Program-made: the position numbers and the translations under genes
In this document: positions 8,028-16,457 of the stretch, one piece after another
How the letters are laid out: every line of letters begins with the position of its first letter
Position numbering within the stretch: the stretch's first letter is position 1
Notes under the pieces: generated by a model
The model's database searches: none
What the model was told of the DNA's origin: nothing
Seen by the model: the letters and a program-made list of their open reading frames with translations, nothing else
Source: a virus
Virus record (IMG/VR): IMGVR_UViG_3300046808_001241
Span: 62,001 to 126,000 of that record
Strand: one strand, 5' to 3'
DNA: 64,000 nucleotides

Positions 8028-10148
8028 ATGGCAAGAACTATTACATCACCCGGCGTACAGATTACCGAAAAGGATCTTTCTTTAAGAATTGAAACTCCTG
8101 CTGGAACAAACGTTATTGTTCCTGGGTTTGCTACTCAAGGTCCAATTTCTGAACCACTTTTCATTACAACAGCAAGCGAGCTTGAAGCAATTTACGGCAT
8201 TCCCACGACACCTGCAGAGCGTTACTTTTATTATTCTTGCAAAGAAGTTTTAAATTCACCTGCAGTACTTACAACGTTGCGTTTGCCATATGGTGCTGAT
8301 ACAGGTTCTGCTTATTCCAAATCTTATAGCGCTCTATTTTACCCAATGCTTTCTTCGAGCGCTAATCCTTCAGTTTCAGCTGAATGGGAAATCGGAGCTC
8401 CGACTCATGTTTCGTTAACTCCTTCGCAATATACAAAAATCGTAGAAGGAAACTTTATTTGGACTGGAACAGAAGATGCTTTAGTCAGCAATTTAAGTGC
8501 AGACGCAGAAGTTTCAGCAGGTTTTATTATTTTAAACGACCTTCAAACGACAGTTAATGAAGTTGCAGAAGGATATTACATAGGGTTTGCTGATAACAAA
8601 TCGGTGTCTACGTCATCGCCAAATTTTGAATCAATCTTAGCAGTAACCACTCTTTCGGGAGATAATAACTATTTAAATGTAGCTACATCCCGTTTCGATT
8701 TCGCTTTATCGGCAACGGTTGATGACTCAAACAGAGGACTTCTTTCAATTTCAGAAACCCTCGAAAAGGTTGGATTTATTGGATTTGAAACAACCGAATA
8801 TCAAGACCATCTTTCTTTAGGCGTCTTCCGCGTTCGTAGATCCACTGCCGATTCTTCCCTTCTTTCACTTGCTACTACAGAAAAATATCTCGGCTCATTT
8901 GATTCAAACAGAAAGCAAGTCAGTCCAACAGGAGGAATTTTAGCCTCTTCGTTTATTGAAGATAAAATCAACAGCGCTTCTCCAACAATTAAAATTGTAA
9001 TAAACCCAACTATTTCAAAAAACTTTGATTGGACAACTAACTCAACCCTTCCTACTTCACGTGTAACCGTTGCAGACGATGCAAAAGGACTTTTCCCGGT
9101 TGGCGTATACGTTCCAGATAGCAGAATGGTTGAAGCAACAAAGATCATCGGCAACGTTCCAGGAAAACTTAACAAATCCTTAAGAACGCTTGAAACATTA
9201 GAAGATTCGGTAGTTGACGTCTTAGTAGATGGCGGATTATCGACAATTTACTCAGTAACTGAGTACGCTACATCTTTGTCATTTAATGATGAAACTTTCG
9301 TAGATTCTCCAAGTTCTGTACAACTCAATTGGCAAGCAGTTGCCAACGAACTTGTGAATTTTTCGCAAAATACACGCAAAGATTGTATGACTATCGTGGA
9401 TCCCGCAAGATCGATCTTTATTTCAGGCAGAGATTCAAAGGTAATTGATGGTGAAGACAAAACATTTACACTAGACATTTACAATCATTTAAGATCTTCC
9501 GTTGGAACATTTGAATCCAACTACGCAGCTACATATGGTAACTGGGTAAAAGTTCCAGACCTCTTTACTGGACGTAATATGTGGATGCCATTTTCTGGTT
9601 ACGCAGCAGCAATTTATGCAAGAAGCGATGCAGCAGCAAATACATGGGCTGCTCCAGCTGGTTTGACAAGAGGAGTGTTCAATGTACTTGATATTGCGTT
9701 CAACCCAAATCAAAAACAACGCGATCGCTTATATGAAATTTCAGTCAACCCTGTAGTTTTCTTTACAAACGAAGGCTTTTCTGTAATGGGTCAAAAGACC
9801 CTTCAAACTCGCCCAACTGCATTCGATAGAATTAACGTACGCAGATTGTTTCTAACTTTGGAAAGAGCCGTGCAAAGAACGTTAAAGTACTTTGTATTCG
9901 AACCCAATACAGATTTTACTCGTAACAGACTCAAGAACACAATTACTCCAATTTTCGAGTACGCTAAAAACACTGAAGGTCTTTATGATTATTTGATTGT
10001 TTGTGATGAAAGAAACAACACTCCAGATACAATTGATAACAACGAATTAATTGTCGATATTTACTTGAAGCCTGTAAGAACAGCAGAATTCTTGCTGGTA
10101 AACTTTATTGCAACTCGCACAGGACAAAACTTCCAAGAACTAATTTAA
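8028..10148 (+). CDS. 18: Tail sheath protein gp18
   Basis: This is the contractile tail sheath subunit. The N-terminus (MARTITSPGVQITEKDLS) and the C-terminal domain (VFEPNTDFTRNRLKNTI, then DNNELIVDIYLKPVRTAEF) are typical of T4-type sheath proteins: the C-terminal part forms the conserved inner domain with interlocking arms. The 706-residue length is similar to T4 gp18 (659), with variable beta-rich insertions at about residues 110-380 that would face outward. It is followed 17 bases later by the tube gene, the standard order. Confidence 0.97.
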   Translation: MARTITSPGVQITEKDLSLRIETPAGTNVIVPGFATQGPISEPLFITTASELEAIYGIPTTPAERYFYYSCKEVLNSPAVLTTLRLPYGADTGSAYSKSYSALFYPMLSSSANPSVSAEWEIGAPTHVSLTPSQYTKIVEGNFIWTGTEDALVSNLSADAEVSAGFIILNDLQTTVNEVAEGYYIGFADNKSVSTSSPNFESILAVTTLSGDNNYLNVATSRFDFALSATVDDSNRGLLSISETLEKVGFIGFETTEYQDHLSLGVFRVRRSTADSSLLSLATTEKYLGSFDSNRKQVSPTGGILASSFIEDKINSASPTIKIVINPTISKNFDWTTNSTLPTSRVTVADDAKGLFPVGVYVPDSRMVEATKIIGNVPGKLNKSLRTLETLEDSVVDVLVDGGLSTIYSVTEYATSLSFNDETFVDSPSSVQLNWQAVANELVNFSQNTRKDCMTIVDPARSIFISGRDSKVIDGEDKTFTLDIYNHLRSSVGTFESNYAATYGNWVKVPDLFTGRNMWMPFSGYAAAIYARSDAAANTWAAPAGLTRGVFNVLDIAFNPNQKQRDRLYEISVNPVVFFTNEGFSVMGQKTLQTRPTAFDRINVRRLFLTLERAVQRTLKYFVFEPNTDFTRNRLKNTITPIFEYAKNTEGLYDYLIVCDERNNTPDTIDNNELIVDIYLKPVRTAEFLLVNFIATRTGQNFQELI

Positions 10149-10154
10149 TTTAAC

Positions 10155-10160
10155 TAAATA
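10155..10160 (+). promoter_or_regulatory. Late promoter-like TAAATA box for tube gene
   Basis: TAAATA lies exactly 5 nt before the tube ATG at 10166, in the short gap after the sheath stop. Confidence 0.55.
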
Positions 10161-10165
10161 ATATT

Positions 10166-10765
10166 ATGGCAAACGCACAAACAATCCAAAAATTTTATAC
10201 AACAGCAGCTCAACGAGACTTTGCTAGACTTTTTCAATTTAGATTAATTTCTTTTGGAAATGTTGATTTTGGAACAGAGCAGCTCACATACGTTGAAACA
10301 GCCTCTCTTCCTGGAAGAACCATTAACAATGTTCAAGTACCATATATGGGACTTCAATTCAATGTTCCTGGAACGGTTTCGTATCCTGGTTCAACGGGCT
10401 ATGCCGTAGCCTTCCGTTGTGATCAAAATTACGATCTTAGAGCAGCACTGGAAGCAGCAACATTCAACACATTCGATGAAGCTAATTCTACTGGTCAGTA
10501 TTCCCTTCCTGGCATTAATAACACTCTAACGATGGAGTTGTTGGATAAGCAAATGAAGCCAGTAAGATATTATACTCTATATGGTGTATATGTTCAAGGC
10601 CTTGCCGATACAGCATATGACATTAAAGATACAGGAACGGTGTCAACGATTAATGCTACACTTGCTTATCAATTTTGGAGGTCAGGAAAAGTTGGTTCAC
10701 CAGTCACTCCTAATTTTGGTTATAAATATGCACCAGAATCTTGGGCTGGTCCTTCAAGACGATAA
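10166..10765 (+). CDS. 19: Tail tube protein gp19
   Basis: This is the major tail tube subunit. It follows the sheath gene and has the family layout: an N-terminal helical start (FYTTAAQRDFARLFQFRL), the LPGRTINNVQVPYMGLQFNVPG segment, and a C-terminal YALYG-type strand (YYTLYGVYVQGL). The length of 199 residues is close to T4 gp19 (163) plus small loops. Tube subunits stack as hexameric rings inside the sheath. Confidence 0.93.
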   Translation: MANAQTIQKFYTTAAQRDFARLFQFRLISFGNVDFGTEQLTYVETASLPGRTINNVQVPYMGLQFNVPGTVSYPGSTGYAVAFRCDQNYDLRAALEAATFNTFDEANSTGQYSLPGINNTLTMELLDKQMKPVRYYTLYGVYVQGLADTAYDIKDTGTVSTINATLAYQFWRSGKVGSPVTPNFGYKYAPESWAGPSRR

Positions 10766-10768
10766 ACC

Positions 10769-11137
10769 GTGGATAAGATTATTTTAAATCTTCTTAAGTT
10801 AACTACACAGCTCCGCATATTTCACTGGCAAACTGAAAGTTATGCTAGACACAAAGCTTTCGGTTCCGCTTACGAAGATCTTAGCGACCTTATTGACGAG
10901 CTTGTTGAAGTACATCAAGGAAAGCACGGACGAATTTTGTATGAAGGATCTTCAAGCTTGGAGCTTTTAAACTTAAGTGATTTAGAACCTCAAGCTATTT
11001 TAGTAGAGGTAACTGATTATTTGTCACAAGAATTTATAAAAGCTGTAGACTCAGAGAAAGATACAGATTGTTTGAATATAAGAGATGAAATTCTTGCAGT
11101 ACTAAATAAACTCAAATATTTATTGACTTTAAAGTAA
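10769..11137 (+). CDS. Ferritin-like DUF5856-type protein
   Basis: A 122-residue all-helical protein starting at a GTG. It has a TQLRIFHWQTESYARHKAFG motif and then YEDLSDLIDELVEVHQGKHGR, resembling the phage family often labelled DUF5856, whose His and Glu pattern recalls Dps/ferritin helices. Metal binding or DNA protection is plausible but unproved. It lies directly after the tube gene. Confidence 0.7.
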   Translation: MDKIILNLLKLTTQLRIFHWQTESYARHKAFGSAYEDLSDLIDELVEVHQGKHGRILYEGSSSLELLNLSDLEPQAILVEVTDYLSQEFIKAVDSEKDTDCLNIRDEILAVLNKLKYLLTLK

Positions 11138-11160
11138 TTCAATTATAATATATATTTGAT

Positions 11161-11388
11161 ATGTTTACTGCAACTTGGCCATCACTAAAGTCATCTCCTA
11201 TGATGCACGAAATTAGAGAACAACTAAAAGGTAAGTCCCAACCCGGACAACCAACAATGTCTCGAAAAGAATCAAATCGTGTTTGGAGAGAAGAAATTCT
11301 AGGAATTCGTTCTGAAGAACAAAAGAAAGCGGATAAAACAAAAAGACAGCAACGCAGCAACAAAAAGTTTTCTAAAGACGAGGAATAA
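11161..11388 (+). CDS. Small basic hypothetical protein
   Basis: A 75-residue, strongly charged protein; its C-terminal half is a Lys/Arg/Glu-rich helix ending KKFSKDEE. I do not recognise it. It could bind nucleic acid. No membrane or secretion signal is present. Confidence 0.55.
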   Translation: MFTATWPSLKSSPMMHEIREQLKGKSQPGQPTMSRKESNRVWREEILGIRSEEQKKADKTKRQQRSNKKFSKDEE

Positions 11389-11394
11389 TTTTCC

Positions 11395-11670
11395 ATGAAA
11401 AGCATTTTTTGTTGTGCTTTACTAGTTATTTGCACTAGCTGTTTTGCTGCAGATGTGCAAATAACTAAATTTAAAATGGATTCCGCGTATACCAAACAAC
11501 ATTCTCAGTCGCTTATAACCAAAATTAATCTCGAATATCAAGTAAATTTATATGAACCTCTGCATAAAAAGTGGGTTTTTTACTTGGGAGGAAAAATAAG
11601 TCCAGATTACGATCATTTTGGCAATGAAGTTAAAATGAACGCATTTACTACCTTTGGAATTGATTTTTAA
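11395..11670 (+). CDS. Small exported protein, possible outer-membrane protein
   Basis: A 91-residue protein with a clear signal peptide: basic MK start, hydrophobic core (CCALLVICTSC) and a likely signal-peptidase I site after CFA, near residue 18. The mature part has alternating polar and hydrophobic strands and ends in phenylalanine (FTTFGIDF), like outer-membrane beta proteins. It may act in the periplasm or outer membrane, for example in superinfection exclusion or lysis timing, but nothing identifies the role. The signal peptide implies translocation through the host Sec pathway. Confidence 0.65.
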   Translation: MKSIFCCALLVICTSCFAADVQITKFKMDSAYTKQHSQSLITKINLEYQVNLYEPLHKKWVFYLGGKISPDYDHFGNEVKMNAFTTFGIDF

Positions 11671-11671
11671 T

Positions 11672-12043
11672 ATGAAAAAAGTTATTAAACCTGCAGCAAG
11701 AGAAGAATCAGTTTATTATTCAGATTTTTCTGGAAAGTGTTTTGGAGAGCTCTATCCTCCAGTAGAACTAACTATTAGTTGTTCGTATGGGTCGAAACAC
11801 GATGGAGCAGGCATAGAGTTGCACCTTGATGACGAGGAAATGGAACCTTTTCTCGAACTGATTAAAAAATCAATCTCCGAAGACTGTAAAATTAAACTTA
11901 AAAAGCAATTAGAATCGGCCGAAAATACTCACTATGATGCAATGCAAATGAGAGATTGGGAACATTGTGACATTGTGTCCAACAGCATTTGGTTTTGGAG
12001 AGAGCTTTTAGGGTTGACTAACGAAGAGGAGGAAGGAGAATAA
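11672..12043 (+). CDS. Hypothetical acidic protein
   Basis: A 123-residue protein starting MKKVIKPAAREE, 1 base after the previous stop. It has a beta-rich N-terminal half and a helical, acidic C-terminus (LTNEEEEGE). I do not recognise it. An in-frame upstream ATG at 11654 lies within the previous gene and is less likely. Confidence 0.6.
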   Translation: MKKVIKPAAREESVYYSDFSGKCFGELYPPVELTISCSYGSKHDGAGIELHLDDEEMEPFLELIKKSISEDCKIKLKKQLESAENTHYDAMQMRDWEHCDIVSNSIWFWRELLGLTNEEEEGE

Positions 12044-12047
12044 ATTT

Positions 12048-12650
12048 ATGGGAATGTTTGATGAAATTTTTATAGAAAAAGAGCTTCCTCTTCCAGAAGA
12101 GCTCAAAAACTCAAATATCGACTGGAAAACTCATAATTTTCAGACTAAAGATTTTGAAAATTGCATGTTACAATATGTTATTAAAGAAGACGGAAGACTC
12201 TTTGAACATGTTGTTGAGCGCGAATACATTCCTTGGTCTGAAGAAGAAAAGAAAGCCAGAAAAATTTCCGTATGGAATTTTTGGAAAGAGGTTCTCGAGA
12301 AAGGAGAACATTACGATGAACTCAGCTATCACGGAATTATTACTTTTTATACTTATGAAAATTTCGACGACAAACAAGATTTTTGGCTAGAATACAAAGC
12401 ATATTTTGTATATGGAAAGCTAGATAAAATCGAACTTTCTGAGTTTAAGCTAGAGCAATCACTTAAACTCAGAAATGAAGAAATTAGTAAGAAGCGAAAA
12501 CAAGAACAATGCAAGCCCTGGAATGTGTTTAAACACTACGCTTCATATCTTGGCTGGAGATGGTTTTGGAGAAAAGCTTCCAGTGTGTGCTATAGACTGC
12601 ATGAAACGTTTGGTTCTGTGCAGATGTTTATTATTAGAAATATAGTATGA
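12048..12650 (+). CDS. Conserved phage protein (MGMFDEI type)
   Basis: This 200-residue protein begins MGMFDEIFIEKELPLP and has the FQTKDFENCMLQYVI pattern seen in a widespread phage and bacterial family of unknown function. The central part is beta-rich, and the C-terminus is basic and Trp-rich. A purine-rich GGAGGAAGGAG stretch just upstream makes this one of the few starts here with a Shine-Dalgarno-like sequence, although it also encodes the end of the previous gene. Confidence 0.7.
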   Translation: MGMFDEIFIEKELPLPEELKNSNIDWKTHNFQTKDFENCMLQYVIKEDGRLFEHVVEREYIPWSEEEKKARKISVWNFWKEVLEKGEHYDELSYHGIITFYTYENFDDKQDFWLEYKAYFVYGKLDKIELSEFKLEQSLKLRNEEISKKRKQEQCKPWNVFKHYASYLGWRWFWRKASSVCYRLHETFGSVQMFIIRNIV

Positions 12651-12865
12651 AGGCTGTATTAGAATTTAATTTACCAGAGGATCAAGACGATTTTGATATA
12701 GCTACTAATGGTTGGAAATACCGTTCTGTGCTTTGTGATATTGATAATTTTCTTCGTTCAAAGTTAAAATACGAAGAACTTCCTCCTGGAGAAGATAGTG
12801 CTTATGAAAAGGCCCGCACTGAGCTCTGGAATCTAATCAACGACCATAACATAGATATACATTAA
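12647..12865 (+). CDS. Small conserved phage protein
   Basis: A 72-residue protein with the pattern MKAVLEFNLPEDQDDFDIA, then LRSKLKYEELP and LWNLINDHNIDI, a small family common in many phage genomes with no assigned function. Its ATG overlaps the previous stop by 4 bases. Confidence 0.75.
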   Translation: MKAVLEFNLPEDQDDFDIATNGWKYRSVLCDIDNFLRSKLKYEELPPGEDSAYEKARTELWNLINDHNIDIH

Positions 12866-12866
12866 T

Positions 12867-13145
12867 ATGATCACCAAAAAAGCACAAAGATCTGAAGAGC
12901 TTTACATTCAATTTACAGACGAAGAACTTAGAGCATTAAACATTAAAGCTGGGGATAAGTTTTCTTGGGAAGTTGAAGACAATTCTTTAGTTCTTAAAAA
13001 ATTTGCATCATTAGATGTAGATATTTCTGAATGGTCGCGAGAAGTTCTCGAAATGCTTATTGTAGAATCTATAGAAAAGGACGTTTCGGTAAACGAAGTA
13101 ATTTGTGATATCTTAGACAAATATTTACCCAAAGGAAATGTCTGA
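12867..13145 (+). CDS. AbrB/MazE-like swapped-hairpin protein
   Basis: A 92-residue protein whose first half (YIQFTDEELRALNIKAGDKF, then SLVLKKF) resembles the SpoVT-AbrB swapped-hairpin DNA-binding fold of MazE antitoxins and AbrB regulators. The C-terminal half is helical. No toxin gene lies beside it, so a regulator is likelier than an antitoxin. The assignment rests on pattern only. Its end overlaps the deaminase start by 8 bases. Confidence 0.5.
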   Translation: MITKKAQRSEELYIQFTDEELRALNIKAGDKFSWEVEDNSLVLKKFASLDVDISEWSREVLEMLIVESIEKDVSVNEVICDILDKYLPKGNV

Positions 13146-13575
13146 TAGAATTTCTTGGGAAGAATATGCTCTAAGAATTGCAGAAGTCGCATCTTACAGA
13201 TCAGAAGATCCTTATACCAAAGTTGGGGCTTGTGCTTTAGATTTGAGTAATAGAGTGATTGGCGTTGCATATAACGGTTTAGCACCAGGTATTAATGTCC
13301 ATGATCTATTCTGGTCAGATAGAGATAAACGCCGTCCATACATGATTCATGCTGAAATTAATTTACTTTCTTTATTCAAGCGAGGAGAGTGTAATTTATT
13401 AGCTTGTACTCTTTTACCTTGTTCATGTTGTGCAAATTCAATCGTTGCTCACGGTATTAAAAAAATTGTTTACAATCAAACATATTGCAGAGATACTCAA
13501 GCATTAGAAATATTCAAATTTAATGGAGTTGAGTGTAAACAAATCGATCTTCAAGAGGCTGGAAGAGATTGCTGA
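13138..13575 (+). CDS. dCMP deaminase-family protein
   Basis: A zinc-dependent deoxycytidylate deaminase-like enzyme, expected to convert dCMP to dUMP for thymidylate synthesis. The catalytic HAE motif is at residues 71-73 (Glu73 as proton shuttle) and the zinc motif PC-x-x-C at 94-98. The start has the typical SWEEYALRIAEVAS helix and DPYTKVGACALD. At 145 residues it is slightly shorter than T4 Cd (193). A second deaminase-fold gene overlaps it. Confidence 0.88.
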   Translation: MSDRISWEEYALRIAEVASYRSEDPYTKVGACALDLSNRVIGVAYNGLAPGINVHDLFWSDRDKRRPYMIHAEINLLSLFKRGECNLLACTLLPCSCCANSIVAHGIKKIVYNQTYCRDTQALEIFKFNGVECKQIDLQEAGRDC

Positions 13576-13963
13576 GTCTTTAATTGACTGGGACGACACT
13601 ATACGTTGTAGACATTTTTCGTTTATTTTGTATAAAAAACGCATCGTCGCCACAGGAGTTAACACTCAAAAAACTCATCCATTAAATTTAAAAAATAGAA
13701 AAGTCTCAGTTAGAACCGGAGAAGATTTTTCGGAGCAGAAGCATATTTGTAGCGAATTTAGTGCAATAGTTAAACTTAAGAGATTGACGAATATAAACAC
13801 AAAGAAGTGCACATTGATTAATATGCGATATGATAGAAACAAAAGACTTGCACTAGCAAAACCTTGTATGTCGTGCATTAGCTTGTTGAAATATCATGAG
13901 TTTAAAAATATTCTTTACACAAATAACCAAGGCGTTTACGAAGAGTTTGTAATTGATAAATAG
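13523..13963 (+). CDS. Divergent deaminase-fold protein (CxE, PCxxC)
   Basis: A 146-residue protein overlapping the dCMP deaminase by 53 bases. It has its own deaminase-like motifs: CSE at residues 76-78, with Cys in place of the usual His as in cytidine deaminases, and PCMSC at 114-118. Upstream is RCRHFSFILYKKRIVATGVN, the usual pair of core strands. The substrate is unknown; free nucleotides, RNA or DNA bases are all possible. It is not a duplicate of its neighbour, since identity outside the zinc motifs is low. Confidence 0.7.
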   Translation: MELSVNKSIFKRLEEIAESLIDWDDTIRCRHFSFILYKKRIVATGVNTQKTHPLNLKNRKVSVRTGEDFSEQKHICSEFSAIVKLKRLTNINTKKCTLINMRYDRNKRLALAKPCMSCISLLKYHEFKNILYTNNQGVYEEFVIDK

Positions 13964-13967
13964 AAGG

Positions 13968-14219
13968 ATGGAAACTATTATCGAACAAATCGCTGGAAAA
14001 CTCGAACTTATCCAATTCAATACAATTGACAAAGAAGCTGAGCTTAAAGCATTGAACTTAGCAAATGAGGTTTTGTACCCTCTTAAAGAGTCCCAAGAAA
14101 TACAAGACTATACATTTTCTGCAAGCATTGTTGGAGATATATTGAATATTTCAATCTTTATTACAGAAAGCGGTTGTGCAGAGTCGGTTCAGTGGGATTT
14201 AACTATTACTAAAAAGTAA
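13968..14219 (+). CDS. Small conserved phage protein
   Basis: An 83-residue protein starting METIIEQIAGKLELI, with the pattern NTIDKEAELKALNLANEVL, then TFSASIVGDILNISIFI. I recall similar proteins in marine T4-like phages but no function. The ATG at 13968 has AGAAGG directly before it; an upstream in-frame TTG at 13953 is less likely. Confidence 0.65.
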   Translation: METIIEQIAGKLELIQFNTIDKEAELKALNLANEVLYPLKESQEIQDYTFSASIVGDILNISIFITESGCAESVQWDLTITKK

Positions 14220-14259
14220 TTACTTGATCTGTCCTTTAGTTGAAAGGACTATATCATTA

Positions 14260-14946
14260 ATGAAAACTTTCGAACAAAAAGGTCTGTGTTTTATTGGCGA
14301 TATACATGGAGATTATTTTTTAATAGAGGACTTCTGCAAGCACAATAAAGATTACATTGTATGCCAGGTTGGAGACTTTGGTCTGGGGTTTGGCTATGCT
14401 AATTCAGAATTAGCTCGCTTAAATGCAATCAACAGCGTTTGTAAGGCAAACAACAATATCCTTTGCGTTATTAGAGGAAACCACGACAGCCCCAAACGCT
14501 TTGAGGAGTTCAGGAATAAACTTTCAAACGTGTATCTTCCGGAAGATTATGAGGTTTGTGAATGGCATGGCAAAAAAATTCAATTTATTGGCGGAGCAAT
14601 TTCTATTGACAGAACAGCACGGGTTGATGGTAGTTCCTATTGGAGAGACGAAGGAGTGGTGTTCGATCGAACAAAATGCCAAAAGGTAGACATCCTAGTA
14701 ACGCATACAGCTCCTTCGCATTGCTTTCCTCAACAATTTAACGAAATGGTGCATGGTTGGGCTAAAGAAGACGATTCTTTGTTAAATGATTTAACATCAG
14801 AGAGGGCTGTGATGGATGAAATTTTTAAATTGTGCAGACCCTCGTATCATGTATATGGACACTTCCACGCTTCGCATACAGAAGAGATAAATGGTTGTAA
14901 GCACAATCTTTTGGATATTGATGAAATCAAAGAATATAGAAACTGA
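14260..14946 (+). CDS. Calcineurin-like metallophosphoesterase
   Basis: A dinuclear-metal phosphoesterase with all family motifs: GDIHGD (Asp14, His16), QVGDFG (Asp39), RGNHD (Asn74, His75), a later VTHTAP histidine, and YGHFHASH. It could dephosphorylate proteins, nucleotides or nucleic-acid ends. The ATG at 14260 is preferred because a TTG at 14224 gives only a short extension before the conserved KGLCFIGDIHGD strand; an AAAGGA sequence lies about 13 bases upstream. A tyrosine-phosphatase-like gene lies 1 kb downstream. Confidence 0.9.
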   Translation: MKTFEQKGLCFIGDIHGDYFLIEDFCKHNKDYIVCQVGDFGLGFGYANSELARLNAINSVCKANNNILCVIRGNHDSPKRFEEFRNKLSNVYLPEDYEVCEWHGKKIQFIGGAISIDRTARVDGSSYWRDEGVVFDRTKCQKVDILVTHTAPSHCFPQQFNEMVHGWAKEDDSLLNDLTSERAVMDEIFKLCRPSYHVYGHFHASHTEEINGCKHNLLDIDEIKEYRN

Positions 14947-15277
14947 GTGCGAAGAAGTTAGAGATGCGCTGATCGCCCTCTACATTAACAGAGGAATGCC
15001 TTCTTTTAAGCAATTTAAGGAGTTTGTCGACGAATCGTTGCCCAACATAAGCGAGCTTTGCCTTACTCAAATTATCGAGGCTTGGGAAAAAGCAAGACAA
15101 CACATTGAAAAGGTCAATGAATTTGTTCATGAAATTCGCAACTTTCCGTCTCGTAAGGATATAGCAGAAGCAATTATTCGCAACCGCAAACAAGATTCAG
15201 CTATTGCCTTTTCACTATTAGATGAGAAACTTATAACAGAAAAACAATACTTTGATCTAATCAAACAAAACATATGA
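14921..15277 (+). CDS. Hypothetical helical protein
   Basis: A 118-residue, helix-rich protein overlapping the metallophosphoesterase end by 26 bases. It includes YINRGMPSFKQFKEFVDESLP and a C-terminal DLIKQNI. I do not recognise it. ATG 14921 is chosen; an upstream ATG at 14891 would lengthen the overlap. Confidence 0.55.
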   Translation: MKSKNIETECEEVRDALIALYINRGMPSFKQFKEFVDESLPNISELCLTQIIEAWEKARQHIEKVNEFVHEIRNFPSRKDIAEAIIRNRKQDSAIAFSLLDEKLITEKQYFDLIKQNI

Positions 15278-15756
15278 AATCAGAACTTGAACTAGAACTT
15301 GTAAAAAAGTATCCTAAAATCCTCAGAGATTATAAAGGCGACCCAATGCAAACCTGTATGGCTTGTGGCGTGGAACATGACGACGGCTGGTACAAGCTTC
15401 TTGATAACTGTATGGAGAAACTTCAATATTTCTGCGATCTCTGTTCTAAAGACGGAGAAGAAGTACAAGTTGTTGCTAACCAAATTAAAGAAAAGTTTGG
15501 AACTCTGTCCTTCTACACAAGTGTTTATGGTGCAGATAATATTCAAAGCGATATTATTGATGATATTATTTCAGAAGCAGAAAGAAAATCTGCATATACT
15601 TGCGAAGTAACTGGGGAGCACGGAGAGGCCTGTAAACGAGGAGGTTGGTACAGAACATTATGTTATGAACAAGCTAGAAAAGATGATTATGTAGCTTGTA
15701 GTGAATCAACTGAATCTTATTGGAAAGAAAAAGATGAAAGAAAAGTTAACTCTTGA
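15274..15756 (+). CDS. Conserved phage protein with Cys pairs
   Basis: A 160-residue protein with CMACGVEHDDGWYKLLD, a second CDLC pair, then NQIKEKFGTLSFYT and a C-terminal YTCEVTGEHGEACKRGGWYRTLC. This motif order is a common phage family of unknown function; the Cys pairs suggest zinc binding. It overlaps the previous stop by 4 bases. Confidence 0.7.
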   Translation: MKSELELELVKKYPKILRDYKGDPMQTCMACGVEHDDGWYKLLDNCMEKLQYFCDLCSKDGEEVQVVANQIKEKFGTLSFYTSVYGADNIQSDIIDDIISEAERKSAYTCEVTGEHGEACKRGGWYRTLCYEQARKDDYVACSESTESYWKEKDERKVNS

Positions 15757-15904
15757 GGATTGGGAAGATTACGCTTTTTATGAAAGCGGTCTTTCTGCAC
15801 ATAGTTGTTTAGAAAAACTAGATGATTATACTAGGAAGGCCATCACAAGATATGGTAGAATTCTTTTAAAGAAACAACCTGAACTTAATGATAAACAAAA
15901 TTAA
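15734..15904 (+). CDS. Small conserved phage protein
   Basis: A 56-residue protein, MKEKLTLEDWEDYAFYESG, then HSCLEKLDDYTRKAI. I recall this short family in T4-like phages; its function is unknown. It overlaps both neighbours by 17-23 bases. ATG 15734 is preferred over 15701. Confidence 0.6.
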   Translation: MKEKLTLEDWEDYAFYESGLSAHSCLEKLDDYTRKAITRYGRILLKKQPELNDKQN

Positions 15905-16457
15905 AATTACAAATCTTTCAGACGCTGAAGGTTATTCGTACGGACCTCGTAATGACTTCGATATATGGGTTTCTACCGTCGATCTAGCAGATAAGCGTAA
16001 GATTAATCGCATGAAAGAAAATTTTAGCAAAAAAGGAATTAAATCTTTTGCACAATTTTTCTATGATTGGTCGGAGGAAGATGGTCACACATGGTCACAT
16101 CTTGCCTCAGAGGGACCAGAAAGGCGTCATATTCAAAATATCATTACTTTTTTAACTCCTTTTGTAAACGACGATGTTGTGCATAATCTAGGCATTAATT
16201 GTTTTGCAGGAATTTCACGTTCTTCTGCAGTAGCAATCATTGCATTAGTAATGTCTGGTAATACGGTACATGAAGCGCTTACTCATGTTTTAAAAATCCG
16301 CTCAGAAGCTTGGCCGAATCTTCGGATACTTGGTTTTGCTTCTGAAATTTTTGGTCAGGATATCAAAACGCCTGTTGCTGATTGGAAGAAAAACTGTCTC
16401 GATTGCTCAGACATCTTTATCATGCCTAATAGAAAACAACCTCAAAATGACGAATAA
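15888..16457 (+). CDS. Tyrosine/dual-specificity phosphatase-like protein
   Basis: A 189-residue protein with the cysteine phosphatase loop CFAGISRSS: nucleophile Cys105 and Arg111, fitting C-x5-R. The residue before the cysteine is Asn, whereas most family members have His, which may alter the cysteine pKa. The start includes FDIWVSTVDLADK. It could remove phosphates from host or phage proteins, or from RNA 5' ends as some relatives do. It lies in the same run of genes as the metallophosphoesterase. Confidence 0.8.
   Translation: MINKIKITNLSDAEGYSYGPRNDFDIWVSTVDLADKRKINRMKENFSKKGIKSFAQFFYDWSEEDGHTWSHLASEGPERRHIQNIITFLTPFVNDDVVHNLGINCFAGISRSSAVAIIALVMSGNTVHEALTHVLKIRSEAWPNLRILGFASEIFGQDIKTPVADWKKNCLDCSDIFIMPNRKQPQNDE

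Noticed and set aside
12867-13145. Toxin-antitoxin pair based on the AbrB/MazE-like protein
   Set aside because: No toxin-like gene lies next to it; neighbours are a conserved small protein and a deaminase.
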